A stretch of DNA of 64,000 nt, from assembly GCF_003432385.1 (NCBI RefSeq), contig NZ_CP031841.1, positions 2,085,579 to 2,149,578 of the forward strand. Reading direction: 5' to 3'. The DNA is from Breoghania sp. L-A4. GTDB taxonomy: Bacteria; Pseudomonadota; Alphaproteobacteria; Rhizobiales; Stappiaceae. Shown piece by piece: positions 55,376 through 64,000 of this stretch. Positions within the stretch are counted from its first letter, which is position 1; every line of letters starts with the position of its first letter. Under the pieces are notes generated by a model that worked only from the letters and a program-made list of their open reading frames with translations, searched no databases and was not told the origin of the DNA. A program made the position numbers and the translations under genes.

Positions 55376-57052
55376 ATGACCCATTCGATTGCCGACCGAT
55401 TCCGCCTCGCCATCGCCCAGCTCAATCCGACCTTGGGCGACATCGCGGGCAATGCGGAAAAGGTGCGCAAGGGCCGGGCGCAGGCCGCGCGCGCCAACGC
55501 CGACCTGATCGTTTACCCCGAGCTGTTCATAGCGGGCTATCCGCCCGAGGATCTTGTGCTGAAGCCCGCGTTTGTCGAGGCCTGCCGCGAGGCTGTCGAG
55601 GCGCTTGCGGCGGAGACGGCGGACGGCGGTCCGGCCATGCTGCTCGGCGCGCCCTGGCGGATCGACGGAAAGCTCTACAACGCCGTGTGCCTTCTCGATG
55701 AGGGCAAGGTCCTTGCGGTGCGCACCAAGGTGGAACTGCCGAACTACGGTGTGTTCGATGAAAAGCGCGTGTTCGAGCCTGGCCCGATTCCCGGTCCGGT
55801 GTCGTTTCGTGGCGTGCGGCTGGGCGTGCCGATCTGCGAGGACATGTGGGTCGAGGAGATCGCCGAATGCCTCGAGGAGACCGGAGCCGAGATTCTCGTG
55901 GTGCCCAACGGGTCGCCGTTCTGGGGCAACAAGGCCGAGGAGCGGCTGCAGGTGATGGTCGCCCGCGTCGTCGAAACCGGTCTGCCGATGGTCTATGTCA
56001 ACCAGGTGGGCGGACAGGATGAGCTTGTCTTCGATGGCGGTTCCTTTGTGCTGCAGGCCGACCGCACCCTGGCGGTGCAACTGCCGCAGTTCGTCGAGGC
56101 GATCGAGGTGATCGGCTTCGAGCGCAATGCGGACAACGTCTGGCGCTGCGTCGACGACACCCGCGCGGCGCTTGCCGATCAGGCGGAAGCCAATTGGCGG
56201 GCCTGCGTCATGGGCTTGCGCGACTATGTGATCAAGAACGGATTTCCCGGCGTGGTTCTGGGCATGTCGGGCGGCATCGATTCCGCCGTCTGCGCCGCCA
56301 TGGCGGTGGACGCGCTGGGTGCTGACAAGGTGCATTGCGTGATGCTGCCCTACCGCTACACCGGCAGCGAGAGCCTGGAGGACGCGGCCGAGTGCGCCCG
56401 CCTGCTCGGCGTGCGCTACGATATCGTGCCCATCGAGGCCACGGTCGAAGGCGCGTTTGAGACATTGAAACCGGTATTCCACGGCCAGGCGCCGAACGTC
56501 ACTGAGGAGAACATCCAGGCCCGCGCCCGCGGTATGCTGCTCATGGCGATCTCCAACAAGTTCGGACCGATGCTGGTGACAACCGGCAACAAGTCGGAAA
56601 TGTCGGTTGGCTACGCCACTCTGTACGGCGACATGAACGGCGGTTTCAATCCGATCAAGGATCTGTACAAGACGGAAGTCTACCGGCTTGCGGAATGGCG
56701 CAATGCGCACTGGCCGGTGGACGCGCACGGTCCGAAGGGGGAAGTGATCCCGTCGCGGATCATCACCAAGGCGCCGACGGCCGAGTTGCGCGAGGATCAG
56801 AAGGACCAGGATTCCCTGCCGCCCTATGAGGTGCTCGACGACATGCTCGAATGTCTGGTGGAGCGGGAAATGAGCGTCGACGAGATCGCCGCGCGCGGCC
56901 ACGACCGCCAGGAGATCCACCGGATCGAGAACCTGCTTTATGTGGCGGAATACAAGCGCCGTCAGGCGGCCCCGGGCGTCAAGGTGACCGCGCGCAATTT
57001 CGGCCGTGACCGCCGCTATCCGATCACCAACCGCTTTCGCGACACGACCTGA
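55376..57052 (+). CDS. nadE: Glutamine-dependent NAD+ synthetase
   Basis: A 558-residue two-domain enzyme. The N-terminal nitrilase-like glutaminase has [14 protein letters not shown], the Glu in [15 protein letters not shown], the Lys in [17 protein letters not shown], and the Cys in PICEDMW. The C-terminal synthetase has the ATP-pyrophosphatase motif [22 protein letters not shown] (SGGxDS) and [30 protein letters not shown]. It amidates deamido-NAD using glutamine. ATG 55376 fits the family start. Confidence 0.97.
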   Translation: MTHSIADRFRLAIAQLNPTLGDIAGNAEKVRKGRAQAARANADLIVYPELFIAGYPPEDLVLKPAFVEACREAVEALAAETADGGPAMLLGAPWRIDGKLYNAVCLLDEGKVLAVRTKVELPNYGVFDEKRVFEPGPIPGPVSFRGVRLGVPICEDMWVEEIAECLEETGAEILVVPNGSPFWGNKAEERLQVMVARVVETGLPMVYVNQVGGQDELVFDGGSFVLQADRTLAVQLPQFVEAIEVIGFERNADNVWRCVDDTRAALADQAEANWRACVMGLRDYVIKNGFPGVVLGMSGGIDSAVCAAMAVDALGADKVHCVMLPYRYTGSESLEDAAECARLLGVRYDIVPIEATVEGAFETLKPVFHGQAPNVTEENIQARARGMLLMAISNKFGPMLVTTGNKSEMSVGYATLYGDMNGGFNPIKDLYKTEVYRLAEWRNAHWPVDAHGPKGEVIPSRIITKAPTAELREDQKDQDSLPPYEVLDDMLECLVEREMSVDEIAARGHDRQEIHRIENLLYVAEYKRRQAAPGVKVTARNFGRDRRYPITNRFRDTT

Positions 57053-57081
57053 CCCCAGGCCAGCAAAGACGTGACAAGACC

Positions 57082-58449
57082 ATGACACCGACCGTTCGCT
57101 TCGCGCCTTCGCCCACGGGCAATATCCACATCGGCAATGTCCGCACGGCGCTGTTCAACTGGCTCTATGCGCAAAAGGCCGGCGGCCGGTTCATCCTGCG
57201 CTTCGACGACACCGATGTGGAGCGGTCGAAAGCGGAATATGCCGACGGGATCGCGCGCGATCTGGCGTGGCTGGGTGTGACACCGGATCGCGTCGAGCGC
57301 CAGTCCGCCCGCGTGGCCCGCTATGAGGAAGCCGCGGCAACGCTCAGGGCCGCCGGGCTGCTGTACCCGTGCTTTGAGACGCCGGATGAGCTCGATCGCC
57401 GCCGCAAGCGCCGCCGCGCGCGCGGCATGCCGCCGGTTTACGACCGCTCGGCGCTGCTGCTGTCGGACGAGGAGAAGGCCGCGTTCGAGGAAGAAGGCCG
57501 CAAGCCGCACTGGCGCTTCCTGCTGCCCAATTTCGAAAGCGACCCGCAGGTGCCGGTCAAGACGGAAGTCGCCTGGGACGATCTGTGCCGCGGGCTGCAG
57601 AGCGTCGATCTGGCGTCGCTCTCCGATCCGGTGCTGATCCGCGGCGACGGCACTTATCTCTACACGTTGCCGTCCATCGTCGACGATATCGACATGGCCG
57701 TCAGCCACGTTATCCGCGGCGAGGATCATGTCGCCAACACCGGCGTGCAGATCGCGATTTTCAAGGCGCTGGACGCGATTCCGCCGGCGTTCGCGCATCA
57801 CAACCTGCTGACGACGTCGAGCGGCGAGGGGCTCTCCAAGCGGTCCGGCGCGCTGTCGGTGGCCAGCCTGCGCGAGGCGGGATATGAGCCGATGACCGTT
57901 GCGAGCCTTGCCGTTCTGATCGGAACGTCGCACGCGGTCGAGCCGGTCGCCACCATGGCGGAACTGGCCGAGCGCTTTGATCTCGGGTCGGTGTCGCGTT
58001 CGCCGGCGGCGTTCGATCCGGCTGATCTCGATGGCCTCAACGCCAAGCTGCTGCATCACATGGACTATGCGCAGGTCGCGCAGGCGCTGAGCGATGCGGG
58101 CGTGGAGGACGATCGTGCGCGGGCGTTCTGGGAGGCGGTGTGCGGCAACATCGCCAAACTCGGCGAGGTGCCGGACTGGTGGCGCGTGGTCGACGGGCCT
58201 GTTGAGCCGGTGATCGCGGCGGAGGACGCGGAGATGGTTGCTCAGGCGCGCGACCTGTTGCCCGACGAGCCTTGGGACGAGACGACCTGGAAGAGCTGGA
58301 CCACGGCGGTCAAGGACGCCACGGGGCGCAAGGGGCGGGGGCTGTTCATGCCCCTGCGCAAGGCGCTGACCGGCCTCGATCACGGGCCGGAACTTGCCCG
58401 CCTGCTGCCGCTTATTGGGCGACGAAATAGCTTGGCCCGACTATCCTGA
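57082..58449 (+). CDS. gltX: Glutamate--tRNA ligase
   Basis: A 455-residue class I synthetase. HIGH-type motif in [23 protein letters not shown], and KMSKS-type motif LSKRSGAL. Charges glutamate to tRNA(Glu) and, with GatCAB also encoded here, probably to tRNA(Gln) for transamidation. Alphaproteobacteria often carry two GluRS genes; which one this is could not be settled. Its 3' end overlaps the convergent DUF2865 gene by 38 bp. Confidence 0.93.
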   Translation: MTPTVRFAPSPTGNIHIGNVRTALFNWLYAQKAGGRFILRFDDTDVERSKAEYADGIARDLAWLGVTPDRVERQSARVARYEEAAATLRAAGLLYPCFETPDELDRRRKRRRARGMPPVYDRSALLLSDEEKAAFEEEGRKPHWRFLLPNFESDPQVPVKTEVAWDDLCRGLQSVDLASLSDPVLIRGDGTYLYTLPSIVDDIDMAVSHVIRGEDHVANTGVQIAIFKALDAIPPAFAHHNLLTTSSGEGLSKRSGALSVASLREAGYEPMTVASLAVLIGTSHAVEPVATMAELAERFDLGSVSRSPAAFDPADLDGLNAKLLHHMDYAQVAQALSDAGVEDDRARAFWEAVCGNIAKLGEVPDWWRVVDGPVEPVIAAEDAEMVAQARDLLPDEPWDETTWKSWTTAVKDATGRKGRGLFMPLRKALTGLDHGPELARLLPLIGRRNSLARLS

Positions 58450-59689
58450 CATCATCCGCGCCTTTGGGGGCCTTCTCGTCCGAGGCCCCGCTGTTGGCGG
58501 CCGAGGCGGTCTTGGTGATTTCCTTCGTCACCGCCGCGTTCATCGTCCTGAGCAGCGCTTGAGGCGAAAATCCGCCGCGCTGGTTGGCGAGCGTATCCGG
58601 GTCCGCGTCGAAGGGCAATTTGCGCAGGGGTTGCGGTATCTCCAGCGGCGCCAGGCGCGCGGTGCCGGTCGTCGGCGCCGTGACCTCCCGCAGTGTCCGC
58701 CAATCATCGTCGCCGCTCATGGTAACAGCGATCAGACGGCTGCTGCCCGCCGAAACCTGTCCCTGCGCATGGCAACTGCAGTCGGGATCGAATTCATCCC
58801 GGTAGCGGAAGGCGCTCTCGAGTTCCACATAGGGCTGACCGTCGAGTGCGACCATCTGTTTGCTGTCCTGTCCGGGATTGTGATGGATGAACAGCCGCGC
58901 ATCGGTGCCGGGGCACATGCTGTTGCACATGGCGCTGTCGCGCGAAAAGCTGGCTTCGGTGGTCGAGAAGCTGATCGGAAAATAGTAGCCGTCACAGGTT
59001 CTCACGCAGAGCGTGCGATAGGTGCCGGCAAAGCTGCCGCCCCAGTCGTTTTCATAGCGGTAGTCGCGGTCGCGGCGCGGGGATCCGCCGAACAGCAGGC
59101 CGAACAGGCCTTCCGAGCGGCGATCGGGCCGCGCATCGACAATACCGTTGCCGTCGGGCGCGACGCGCCTGAAAAGCCGTCCGCCGTTGCTCGGCACATA
59201 GCGGACGCGGCCGTTGCTGCTCTCCGCGTCGTTCCACTCCCGCGAACGGGCCTGATATTGCGGCGCGCCGCAGCGGTTCTGGCGCAGCTGGCTGCGAATG
59301 ACGGCAATGCGCCGTTCCGTGCCGGAACCCGAATTCGCCTTGCGTGCCACCCGGTCGCGGTCGCGCTCCATCTTGGCGAGCTTGGCGCGCATGTCGCGAA
59401 GCTGCCTGTCGCGGGCCTTGCACTGGACAGGATCGGCGTTGCGGAACAGGAAGGCGCCGCCGTCGCAGCCCGCGCGCCGCCGGTGTTGCTCGGAGCGTTG
59501 AACAGCCGTGGTTTGCGCGGCGATGGCCTGATCCCACTTGTCGAGCTGTGAGGAGGGTCCGCCGGCAAGGCTGGACAGCCGCGCAAGCTCGTTTTCAAGT
59601 CCGGCGCAGACATCGCCCTGCGCATGGGCGCGCGGGATGCCCATCGTGAGGGCGCACAGCGTCATGGCAATCAGCGGCCGGATCATCAT
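58412..59689 (-). CDS. DUF2865-family exported protein
   Basis: A ~425-residue protein with a signal peptide (~1-24, ending AHAQ). A coiled-coil-like region (~70-125: [26 protein letters not shown]) is followed by the Cys-rich core [37 protein letters not shown], the mark of DUF2865 proteins of Rhizobiales. Function unknown. The start ATG was placed at 59689 ([10 protein letters not shown]); ATG 59707 would add six residues. Convergent overlap with gltX. Confidence 0.85.
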   Translation of the reverse strand: MMIRPLIAMTLCALTMGIPRAHAQGDVCAGLENELARLSSLAGGPSSQLDKWDQAIAAQTTAVQRSEQHRRRAGCDGGAFLFRNADPVQCKARDRQLRDMRAKLAKMERDRDRVARKANSGSGTERRIAVIRSQLRQNRCGAPQYQARSREWNDAESSNGRVRYVPSNGGRLFRRVAPDGNGIVDARPDRRSEGLFGLLFGGSPRRDRDYRYENDWGGSFAGTYRTLCVRTCDGYYFPISFSTTEASFSRDSAMCNSMCPGTDARLFIHHNPGQDSKQMVALDGQPYVELESAFRYRDEFDPDCSCHAQGQVSAGSSRLIAVTMSGDDDWRTLREVTAPTTGTARLAPLEIPQPLRKLPFDADPDTLANQRGGFSPQALLRTMNAAVTKEITKTASAANSGASDEKAPKGADDVRIVGPSYFVAQ

Positions 59690-59873
59690 CAAACTCTCGT
59701 CACGCAACGCAAAAAAACGAACCAGGGCTCATGAGGCGCACCTGCTACCGCGAATCCCCATTGCCGCAGATCAATGTGTCAAAGCCACGGCGCGGGCTGC
59801 AATACCATGGCTGGCATCGCCATGGTAGCACGACGGGCGGAAACCATGCACCGGTGCGAGCACGGCGCGCCTG

Positions 59874-60530
59874 TCACACGGCGTCCGGCTGGCGTGACGG
59901 ATGGGCCTTGGCGAAGGCGGGAATATCGGCGCAGGCGGCGTCCGCGGCGACAATGCGCGGATAGGCGTCGAGCGGCACGTTGAACCGCCGCGCGTTGAAC
60001 ACCTGCGGCACCAGATAGACGTCGGCGAGCGTCGGCAAGTCGCCGAAGGCAAAGGGTCCGGATGTCTCAGCCCGGCGCAGCAGCGTTTCGATGGCGGAAA
60101 AACCTTTGTAAACCCAATGCGCGTACCAGGCATTCACCGCGTCCTGGGTGCAGCCCAACGGGCCTTTCAGGTAGCCCATGACACCCAAATTGTTCAGCGG
60201 ATGAATGTCACAGGCGATGATCGCCGCGACGGCGCGAATGCGCGCGCGCGCCATTGTACCGGCGGGCAGCAGCGGCGGGGTCGGGTGCGTCTCCTCGAGC
60301 CACTCGAGGATTGCGGGCGACTGGATCAGCACGTCACCGTCGGCGGTTTCCAGGCTCGGCACCCGCGCCTGCGGATTGATGGCCCGGTAGGCGTCGCTGA
60401 GATGCTCGCCGCCGTCGCGGATGAGGTTGACCGCATGTTGCGTATAGTCGATCCCCTTGAGGTTGAGGGCGATGCGCACCCTGTAGGCGGCGGAAGAGCG
60501 AAAATAGTCGTGGAGCACGGGTCGAGGCAT
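59874..60530 (-). CDS. maiA: Maleylacetoacetate isomerase
   Basis: A 218-residue zeta-class GST-fold enzyme that isomerises maleylacetoacetate to fumarylacetoacetate (or maleylpyruvate to fumarylpyruvate) with glutathione. LHDYFRSSAAYRVRIALNLKGIDY carries the SSxxxRVR active-site motif. The C-terminal helical part has LPTLADVYLVPQVFNARRFNV. Its start overlaps the stop of the MarR gene by one base. Confidence 0.93.
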   Translation of the reverse strand: MPRPVLHDYFRSSAAYRVRIALNLKGIDYTQHAVNLIRDGGEHLSDAYRAINPQARVPSLETADGDVLIQSPAILEWLEETHPTPPLLPAGTMARARIRAVAAIIACDIHPLNNLGVMGYLKGPLGCTQDAVNAWYAHWVYKGFSAIETLLRRAETSGPFAFGDLPTLADVYLVPQVFNARRFNVPLDAYPRIVAADAACADIPAFAKAHPSRQPDAV

Positions 60531-61081
60531 CAGCTCTTGCCCTCCGGTTCAGATCCGCCGGGGCGCAGGGGGCGGCCGTTGGCGATGTCGTCTGCGAGCA
60601 CCAGCGCGTGATCGTTCAGCCGGGTCAGAATGGCTTCCAGATGCGCGCGTTCCGCGGCAGTCAACGCGCCGAGCAGCGCATCGGCGAATTCGGCCGCCGC
60701 CGGCGTGATCTGGCCGTAGATGGCGCGGCCGGTCTCGCTCAGCGTCACGAAAGCTTCGCGCATGTCGTCACTGTTGGCCGCCCGCTCCACCAGTCCCTTG
60801 TGTTCAAGCGTCGCAACCGCCCGGCTGACCTTGGTCTTGTGCATGCGCGAGCAGGCGCCGATCTGCTTGGCCGTCACGGTGCCGTATTGACCCAGGATGG
60901 CGATGACCCGCCACTCGGGAATGGCGATGCCGTAGCGGGCGTTGTAGAGTTGCGACAACGATTGGCTCACGGTGTCGGCCAGGATGCTGAGCCGATAGGG
61001 CAGGAACTCCTGCAGGTTCAACCGGCCATCGACGGTGGATGCGCGCCCGAGGGGCGATCCGGATTTGGCGTTTTCGCTCAT
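60530..61081 (-). CDS. MarR-family transcriptional regulator
   Basis: A 183-residue winged-helix regulator. The DNA-binding part is WRVIAILGQYGTVTAKQIGACSRMHKTKVSRAVATLEHKGLVERAANSDDMREAFVTLSETG. It precedes maiA and is divergent from the FAH gene with an 18-bp palindrome in the gap, so it probably represses both until a pathway intermediate binds. ATG 61081 was chosen; a longer frame begins over the operator. Confidence 0.9.
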   Translation of the reverse strand: MSENAKSGSPLGRASTVDGRLNLQEFLPYRLSILADTVSQSLSQLYNARYGIAIPEWRVIAILGQYGTVTAKQIGACSRMHKTKVSRAVATLEHKGLVERAANSDDMREAFVTLSETGRAIYGQITPAAAEFADALLGALTAAERAHLEAILTRLNDHALVLADDIANGRPLRPGGSEPEGKS

Positions 61082-61144
61082 GAGACTCGCGTTCGGCTCG
61101 GGTTGATGGGCGCCACCGGGATCATCTGACGGGACTTGTACGAC

Positions 61145-61162
61145 GATGGTTGCACATGTAAC
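61145..61162. promoter_or_regulatory. Putative MarR operator
   Basis: TGGTTGCACATGTAACCA is a near-perfect 18-bp palindrome (one mismatched pair) between the divergent MarR and FAH genes, 64 bp from the MarR start and 110 bp from the FAH start. Confidence 0.65.
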
Positions 61163-61271
61163 CAATTTGCCCTAGAGCATTGTGCGTATCAAGTGTGTGC
61201 GGACGCCCGGACCATGTTTTGGAGAATCCGGATTTCAGCGACGGCGGCCTCGACAGGGACATGACGCGGAT

Positions 61272-62291
61272 ATGAAACTCGCCAGCCTCAATGACCAAAC
61301 GCGCGACGGCCTGTTTGTCGTCGTCTCCCGGGATCTGAAGCGCTACACGCCGGCGGGCACCGTGGCGGGCAGCGTGCAGGCGGCGCTGGACGACTGGGCG
61401 CGCGCCGAGCCGGAACTGCGCGATCTCTCGACCCGGCTCGACATCGGCCAGATCAAGGGCGAGCCCTTCGACGAGGCGCTGTGCCTGTCGCCGCTGCCGC
61501 GCGCCTACCAGTGGGCGGACGGCTCCGCCTACGTCAATCACGTGGAGCTGGTGCGCCAGGCCCGCGGCGCCGAGATGCCGGAGACCTTCTGGACGGACCC
61601 GCTGATGTATCAGGGCGGCTCCGACAGTTTCCTGCCGCCGCACGCGCCGATTGCGCTCGCCGACGACGCCTGGGGCATCGATTTCGAGGCGGAAATCGCC
61701 ATCGTGACCGACGATGTGCCCATGGGCGTCAGCCGGGAGGCCGCGGCCGGCCATATCAAGCTGCTGATGCTGGTCAACGACGTGTCGCTGCGCAACCTCA
61801 TTCCCGGCGAACTGGCCAAGGGCTTCGGCTTCTTTCAGGCCAAGCCGTCGTCCGCGTTTTCACCGGTGGCGATCACGCCCGACGAACTGGGTGACGACTG
61901 GACCGGCGGCACGATCGCGCGCGCGCTGATGGTCGAATACAACGGCGAGGCCTTCGGCAAGGCGCGCTGCGACACCGACATGACCTTCGACATGCCGAGG
62001 CTGATCGCACACGCGGCCAAGACCCGGCCGCTGGGCGCGGGCTGCGTCATCGGCTCGGGCACCGTCTCCAACAAGCTCGACGGCGGGCCCGGCAAGACGA
62101 TTGCCGAGGGCGGCGTCGGCTACTCCTGCATCGCCGAGAGGCGCACGGTGGAGACCATCGTCGAGGGCGCGCCGAAGACCCCCTTCATGACGTTCGGCGA
62201 CCGCGTCCGCATCGAGATGAAGGACGATGATGGCGGGTCGATCTTCGGCGCGATCAGCCAGACCGTCACGCAATACGATCCGGCCGAGTAA
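61272..62291 (+). CDS. fahA: Fumarylacetoacetate hydrolase
   Basis: A 339-residue enzyme that splits fumarylacetoacetate into fumarate and acetoacetate, the end of the homogentisate pathway. MKLASLNDQTRDGLFVVVSRDLKRYTP is the usual N-terminus of the bacterial form. Metal and active-site residues lie in WGIDFEAEIAIVTDDVPMG, LMLVNDVSLRNLIPGELAKGFGFFQAKPSSAFSPVAITPDELG and GAGCVIGSGTVSNK. Divergent from the MarR gene, with maiA beyond it. Confidence 0.9.
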   Translation: MKLASLNDQTRDGLFVVVSRDLKRYTPAGTVAGSVQAALDDWARAEPELRDLSTRLDIGQIKGEPFDEALCLSPLPRAYQWADGSAYVNHVELVRQARGAEMPETFWTDPLMYQGGSDSFLPPHAPIALADDAWGIDFEAEIAIVTDDVPMGVSREAAAGHIKLLMLVNDVSLRNLIPGELAKGFGFFQAKPSSAFSPVAITPDELGDDWTGGTIARALMVEYNGEAFGKARCDTDMTFDMPRLIAHAAKTRPLGAGCVIGSGTVSNKLDGGPGKTIAEGGVGYSCIAERRTVETIVEGAPKTPFMTFGDRVRIEMKDDDGGSIFGAISQTVTQYDPAE

Positions 62292-62363
62292 CTTCACGAC
62301 GCTTTTTCAAGATACCTGTCGCGCGGGCGCGCCCGCTGCGAGGAAACGACAACGGAGACGACA

Positions 62364-63314
62364 ATGGCCAAGGAATTCGCGTCCGCAGGCGACATGGAAG
62401 AGAAGGAAATCTCCTTCGGTGAAATCGCCCCGGGCTGCTACGCCTTCACCGCGCAGGGCGATCCGAACACCGGCATCATCGTCGGCGACGACAGCGTCAT
62501 GGTGATCGACGCCCAGGCGACCCCGGTGATGGCGCAGAAGGTCATCGACCGCATCCGCACCGTCACCGACAAGCCGATCAAGCATGTGGTGCTGAGCCAC
62601 TATCACGCGGTGCGCGTGCTCGGTGCTTCGGCCTATGGCGCAAGCGAGATCATCGCCTCCGATCTGACCCGCCGGATGATCGTCGAGCGCGGCCAGCAGG
62701 ATTGGGACAGCGAATTCGGCCGGTTCCCGCGCCTGTTCCAGGCTGCCGACAGCATTCCCGGCCTGACCTGGCCAACGCAGACGTTCTCCTCCTCGATGAC
62801 CCTCTGGCTGGGCAAGCGCGAGGTGAAGATCATGCACCTGGGCCGCGCGCACACCATGGGCGACATCGTCGTCTGGGTGCCGGACGCGGGCGTCATGTTC
62901 TCCGGCGACATCGTCGAATACCACTCGGCGTGCTATTGCGGCGACGGGCATTTCGGCGACTGGCCGAAGACACTCGACCGCATCGCCGCCTTCGAGCCCA
63001 AGGCGCTGGTGCCGGGCCGCGGCGACGCGCTCGGCTCGCCCGAGATGGTCAATGAGGGCATTGCCCTGACCCGCGAGTTCCTCACCACGCTATACGGTTC
63101 GGTGTCCAAGTCCGCCGAGCAGGGCCGCACCCTGAAGGAAGCGTTTGATACCGTGCGCGAGCTGATGGCGCCGAAATTCGGCTCCTTCGCCATCCACGAG
63201 CATTGCCTGCCGTTCAACGTCGCCCGCGCCTACGACGAGGCCAAGGGGATGGATCATCCGCAGATCTGGACCGCCGAGCGCGACCGCGAGATGTGGAACG
63301 CGCTGCAGGGCTGA
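62364..63314 (+). CDS. MBL-fold protein with an altered metal site
   Basis: A 316-residue metallo-beta-lactamase-fold protein. The usual HxHxDH motif reads H79-Y-H81-A-V-R84, so the Asp and third His are replaced. The later His (GRAHTMGD) and the Asp of MFSGDIVE remain, but the terminal PGHG-type His is Arg (PGRGDALG). Zn1 ligands appear kept and Zn2 ligands lost. It sits between fahA and the flavin hydroxylase, so a hydrolytic or regulatory role in ring degradation is inferred. ATG 62364 fits. Confidence 0.82.
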   Translation: MAKEFASAGDMEEKEISFGEIAPGCYAFTAQGDPNTGIIVGDDSVMVIDAQATPVMAQKVIDRIRTVTDKPIKHVVLSHYHAVRVLGASAYGASEIIASDLTRRMIVERGQQDWDSEFGRFPRLFQAADSIPGLTWPTQTFSSSMTLWLGKREVKIMHLGRAHTMGDIVVWVPDAGVMFSGDIVEYHSACYCGDGHFGDWPKTLDRIAAFEPKALVPGRGDALGSPEMVNEGIALTREFLTTLYGSVSKSAEQGRTLKEAFDTVRELMAPKFGSFAIHEHCLPFNVARAYDEAKGMDHPQIWTAERDREMWNALQG

Positions 63315-63341
63315 GGGGCGTGAGGATCTCCGGGCAAGGGG

Positions 63342-63477
63342 CCCATCCTTCGCGACGACCGCGAAGGCGGCCTCCTCAGGATGAGGTTTTCGTGTTGATG
63401 GGCTGTGTAATGAAACACCTCGCACCTTGCAGGTCCTCATCCTGAGGAGCGCCATCTGGCGCGTCTCGAAGGATGGG
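63342..63477. repeat. Inverted-repeat intergenic element
   Basis: CCCATCCTTCG at the left pairs with CGAAGGATGGG at the right, and CCTCCTCAGGATGAGG with CCTCATCCTGAGGAG inside. Located between the MBL-fold gene and the flavin hydroxylase, so it must be transcribed if they form one operon. Confidence 0.8.
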
Positions 63478-63535
63478 CGGCATGCGCCGGCCGCAGATCG
63501 CGAGAGCCTGAAACATGCGTTTGGGAGGACGCTGA

Positions 63536-64000
63536 ATGACTGTCGACACCGCCGGCATCGGGGCCGGTGAGCGCAAGACGCTGTATCAATTCGGCTATCG
63601 CCGATCCGCTGATCAGGACGCGGGCGCGCCCGCACGCCATCCGGTGGTGATCGTCGGCGCGGGGCCCGTGGGCATGAGTCTCGCCATCGATCTGGCGCAG
63701 CGCGGTCAGAAGGTGGTCATCGTGGATGACGCCGACCGCATCGGCGAGGGTTCGCGCGCCATCTGCTTCGCCAAGCGGACGCTGGAGATCTGGGATCGGC
63801 TCGGTGTCGGCAAGCCGATGGTCGAGACCGGCGTCACCTGGCGCGTGGGCAAGAATTTTCTGCGCGACAAGCTGGTCTATCAGTTCGACCTGCTGCCCGA
63901 GGACGGCCACAAGATGCCGGCCTTCATCAACCTGCAGCAATATTACGCGGAGCTGTTTCTCGTCGAACGCATCGCCGAGATACCGGACATCGACCTGCGC
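63536..64000 (+). CDS. FAD-dependent aromatic hydroxylase, 3'-truncated by window edge
   Basis: The first 155 codons are in the window. VVIVGAGPVGMSLAIDLAQRGQKVVIVDDADRIGEGSRAICFAKRTLEIWDRLGVG is the FAD-binding fold of the PheA/MhpA-type flavin monooxygenases, with the GSRA segment typical of the MhpA/MobA group. ATG 63536 has a GGGAGGA site about 7 bases upstream. In this cluster it could make homogentisate or gentisate by ring hydroxylation; the substrate is open. Confidence 0.85.
   Translation, partial: MTVDTAGIGAGERKTLYQFGYRRSADQDAGAPARHPVVIVGAGPVGMSLAIDLAQRGQKVVIVDDADRIGEGSRAICFAKRTLEIWDRLGVGKPMVETGVTWRVGKNFLRDKLVYQFDLLPEDGHKMPAFINLQQYYAELFLVERIAEIPDIDLR

Overview
The window is a high-GC chromosomal segment of an alphaproteobacterium. 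The most likely group is the Hyphomicrobiales (Rhizobiales), perhaps near Stappia/Labrenzia. This rests on gene content: a PcaQ-type LysR regulator beside pcaHG, gatCAB with a glutamyl-tRNA synthetase, a class II DAHP synthase, DUF6455 and DUF2865 proteins, an FnrL/FixK-type box, and several families of intergenic palindromic repeats. I could not test the placement by search.

Layout. 0-1.9 kb: the 3' part of a glycosyltransferase and a BPSL0067-family protein. 1.9-4.8 kb (minus): aroQ-accB-accC-aat. 5.0-6.3 kb: an IS110-family element inserted inside a palindromic repeat. 6.4-10.9 kb: a DsbA-like thioredoxin, an M48 metalloprotease with TPRs, an aminotransferase and a YHS-domain protein. 11-19.4 kb: gatC, a GNAT, gatA and gatB, with a DUF6455 gene, a FliK-like/FlhB-tail-like pair and a repeat array between gatA and gatB. 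19.9-23.7 kb: an opgD/G-type gene, a small ORF and opgH for osmoregulated periplasmic glucans. 24-26.5 kb: a GNAT, two tandem DUF2147 proteins and a Sel1-like protein. 26.7-29.2 kb: pcaQ and pcaHG. 29.4-30.8 kb: an AT-rich patch and a VanZ-like protein. 31-40 kb (minus): a compact operon of a patatin with a membrane insert, a large di-heme cytochrome c and a GMC oxidoreductase, followed by a class V aminotransferase. 40.4-50.4 kb: an FAH-family enzyme, tRNA-Val, gph, a soluble PilZ-containing chemoreceptor, rpiA, DUF2059, gor, an SDR, a gamma-glutamylcyclotransferase-like gene and ybdK. 50.5-59.7 kb: a VIT1/CCC1 transporter, class II DAHP synthase, a DODA-type dioxygenase, a response regulator, nadE, gltX and DUF2865. 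59.9-64 kb: a ring-cleavage pathway cluster of maiA, a MarR regulator, fahA, an MBL-fold protein and a flavin hydroxylase cut by the window end.

How the genes work together. GatCAB and GluRS fit transamidation of mischarged tRNAs. The opg genes make periplasmic glucans. PcaQ/PcaHG open protocatechuate, and the last cluster handles homogentisate- or gentisate-type ring-fission products. The patatin/cytochrome/GMC operon is the least explained unit and the best candidate for an undescribed system: lipid hydrolysis coupled to oxidation with a c-type cytochrome.

Data quality. Seven genes (gatA, the FliK-like gene, the FlhB-like gene, opgH, the Sel1-like gene, the GMC oxidoreductase and ybdK) carry eight frameshifts. 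Each is repaired by restoring one G or C in or beside a short G/C run. The uniform pattern and the hit in the normally indispensable gatA suggest sequencing or consensus errors rather than real pseudogenes.
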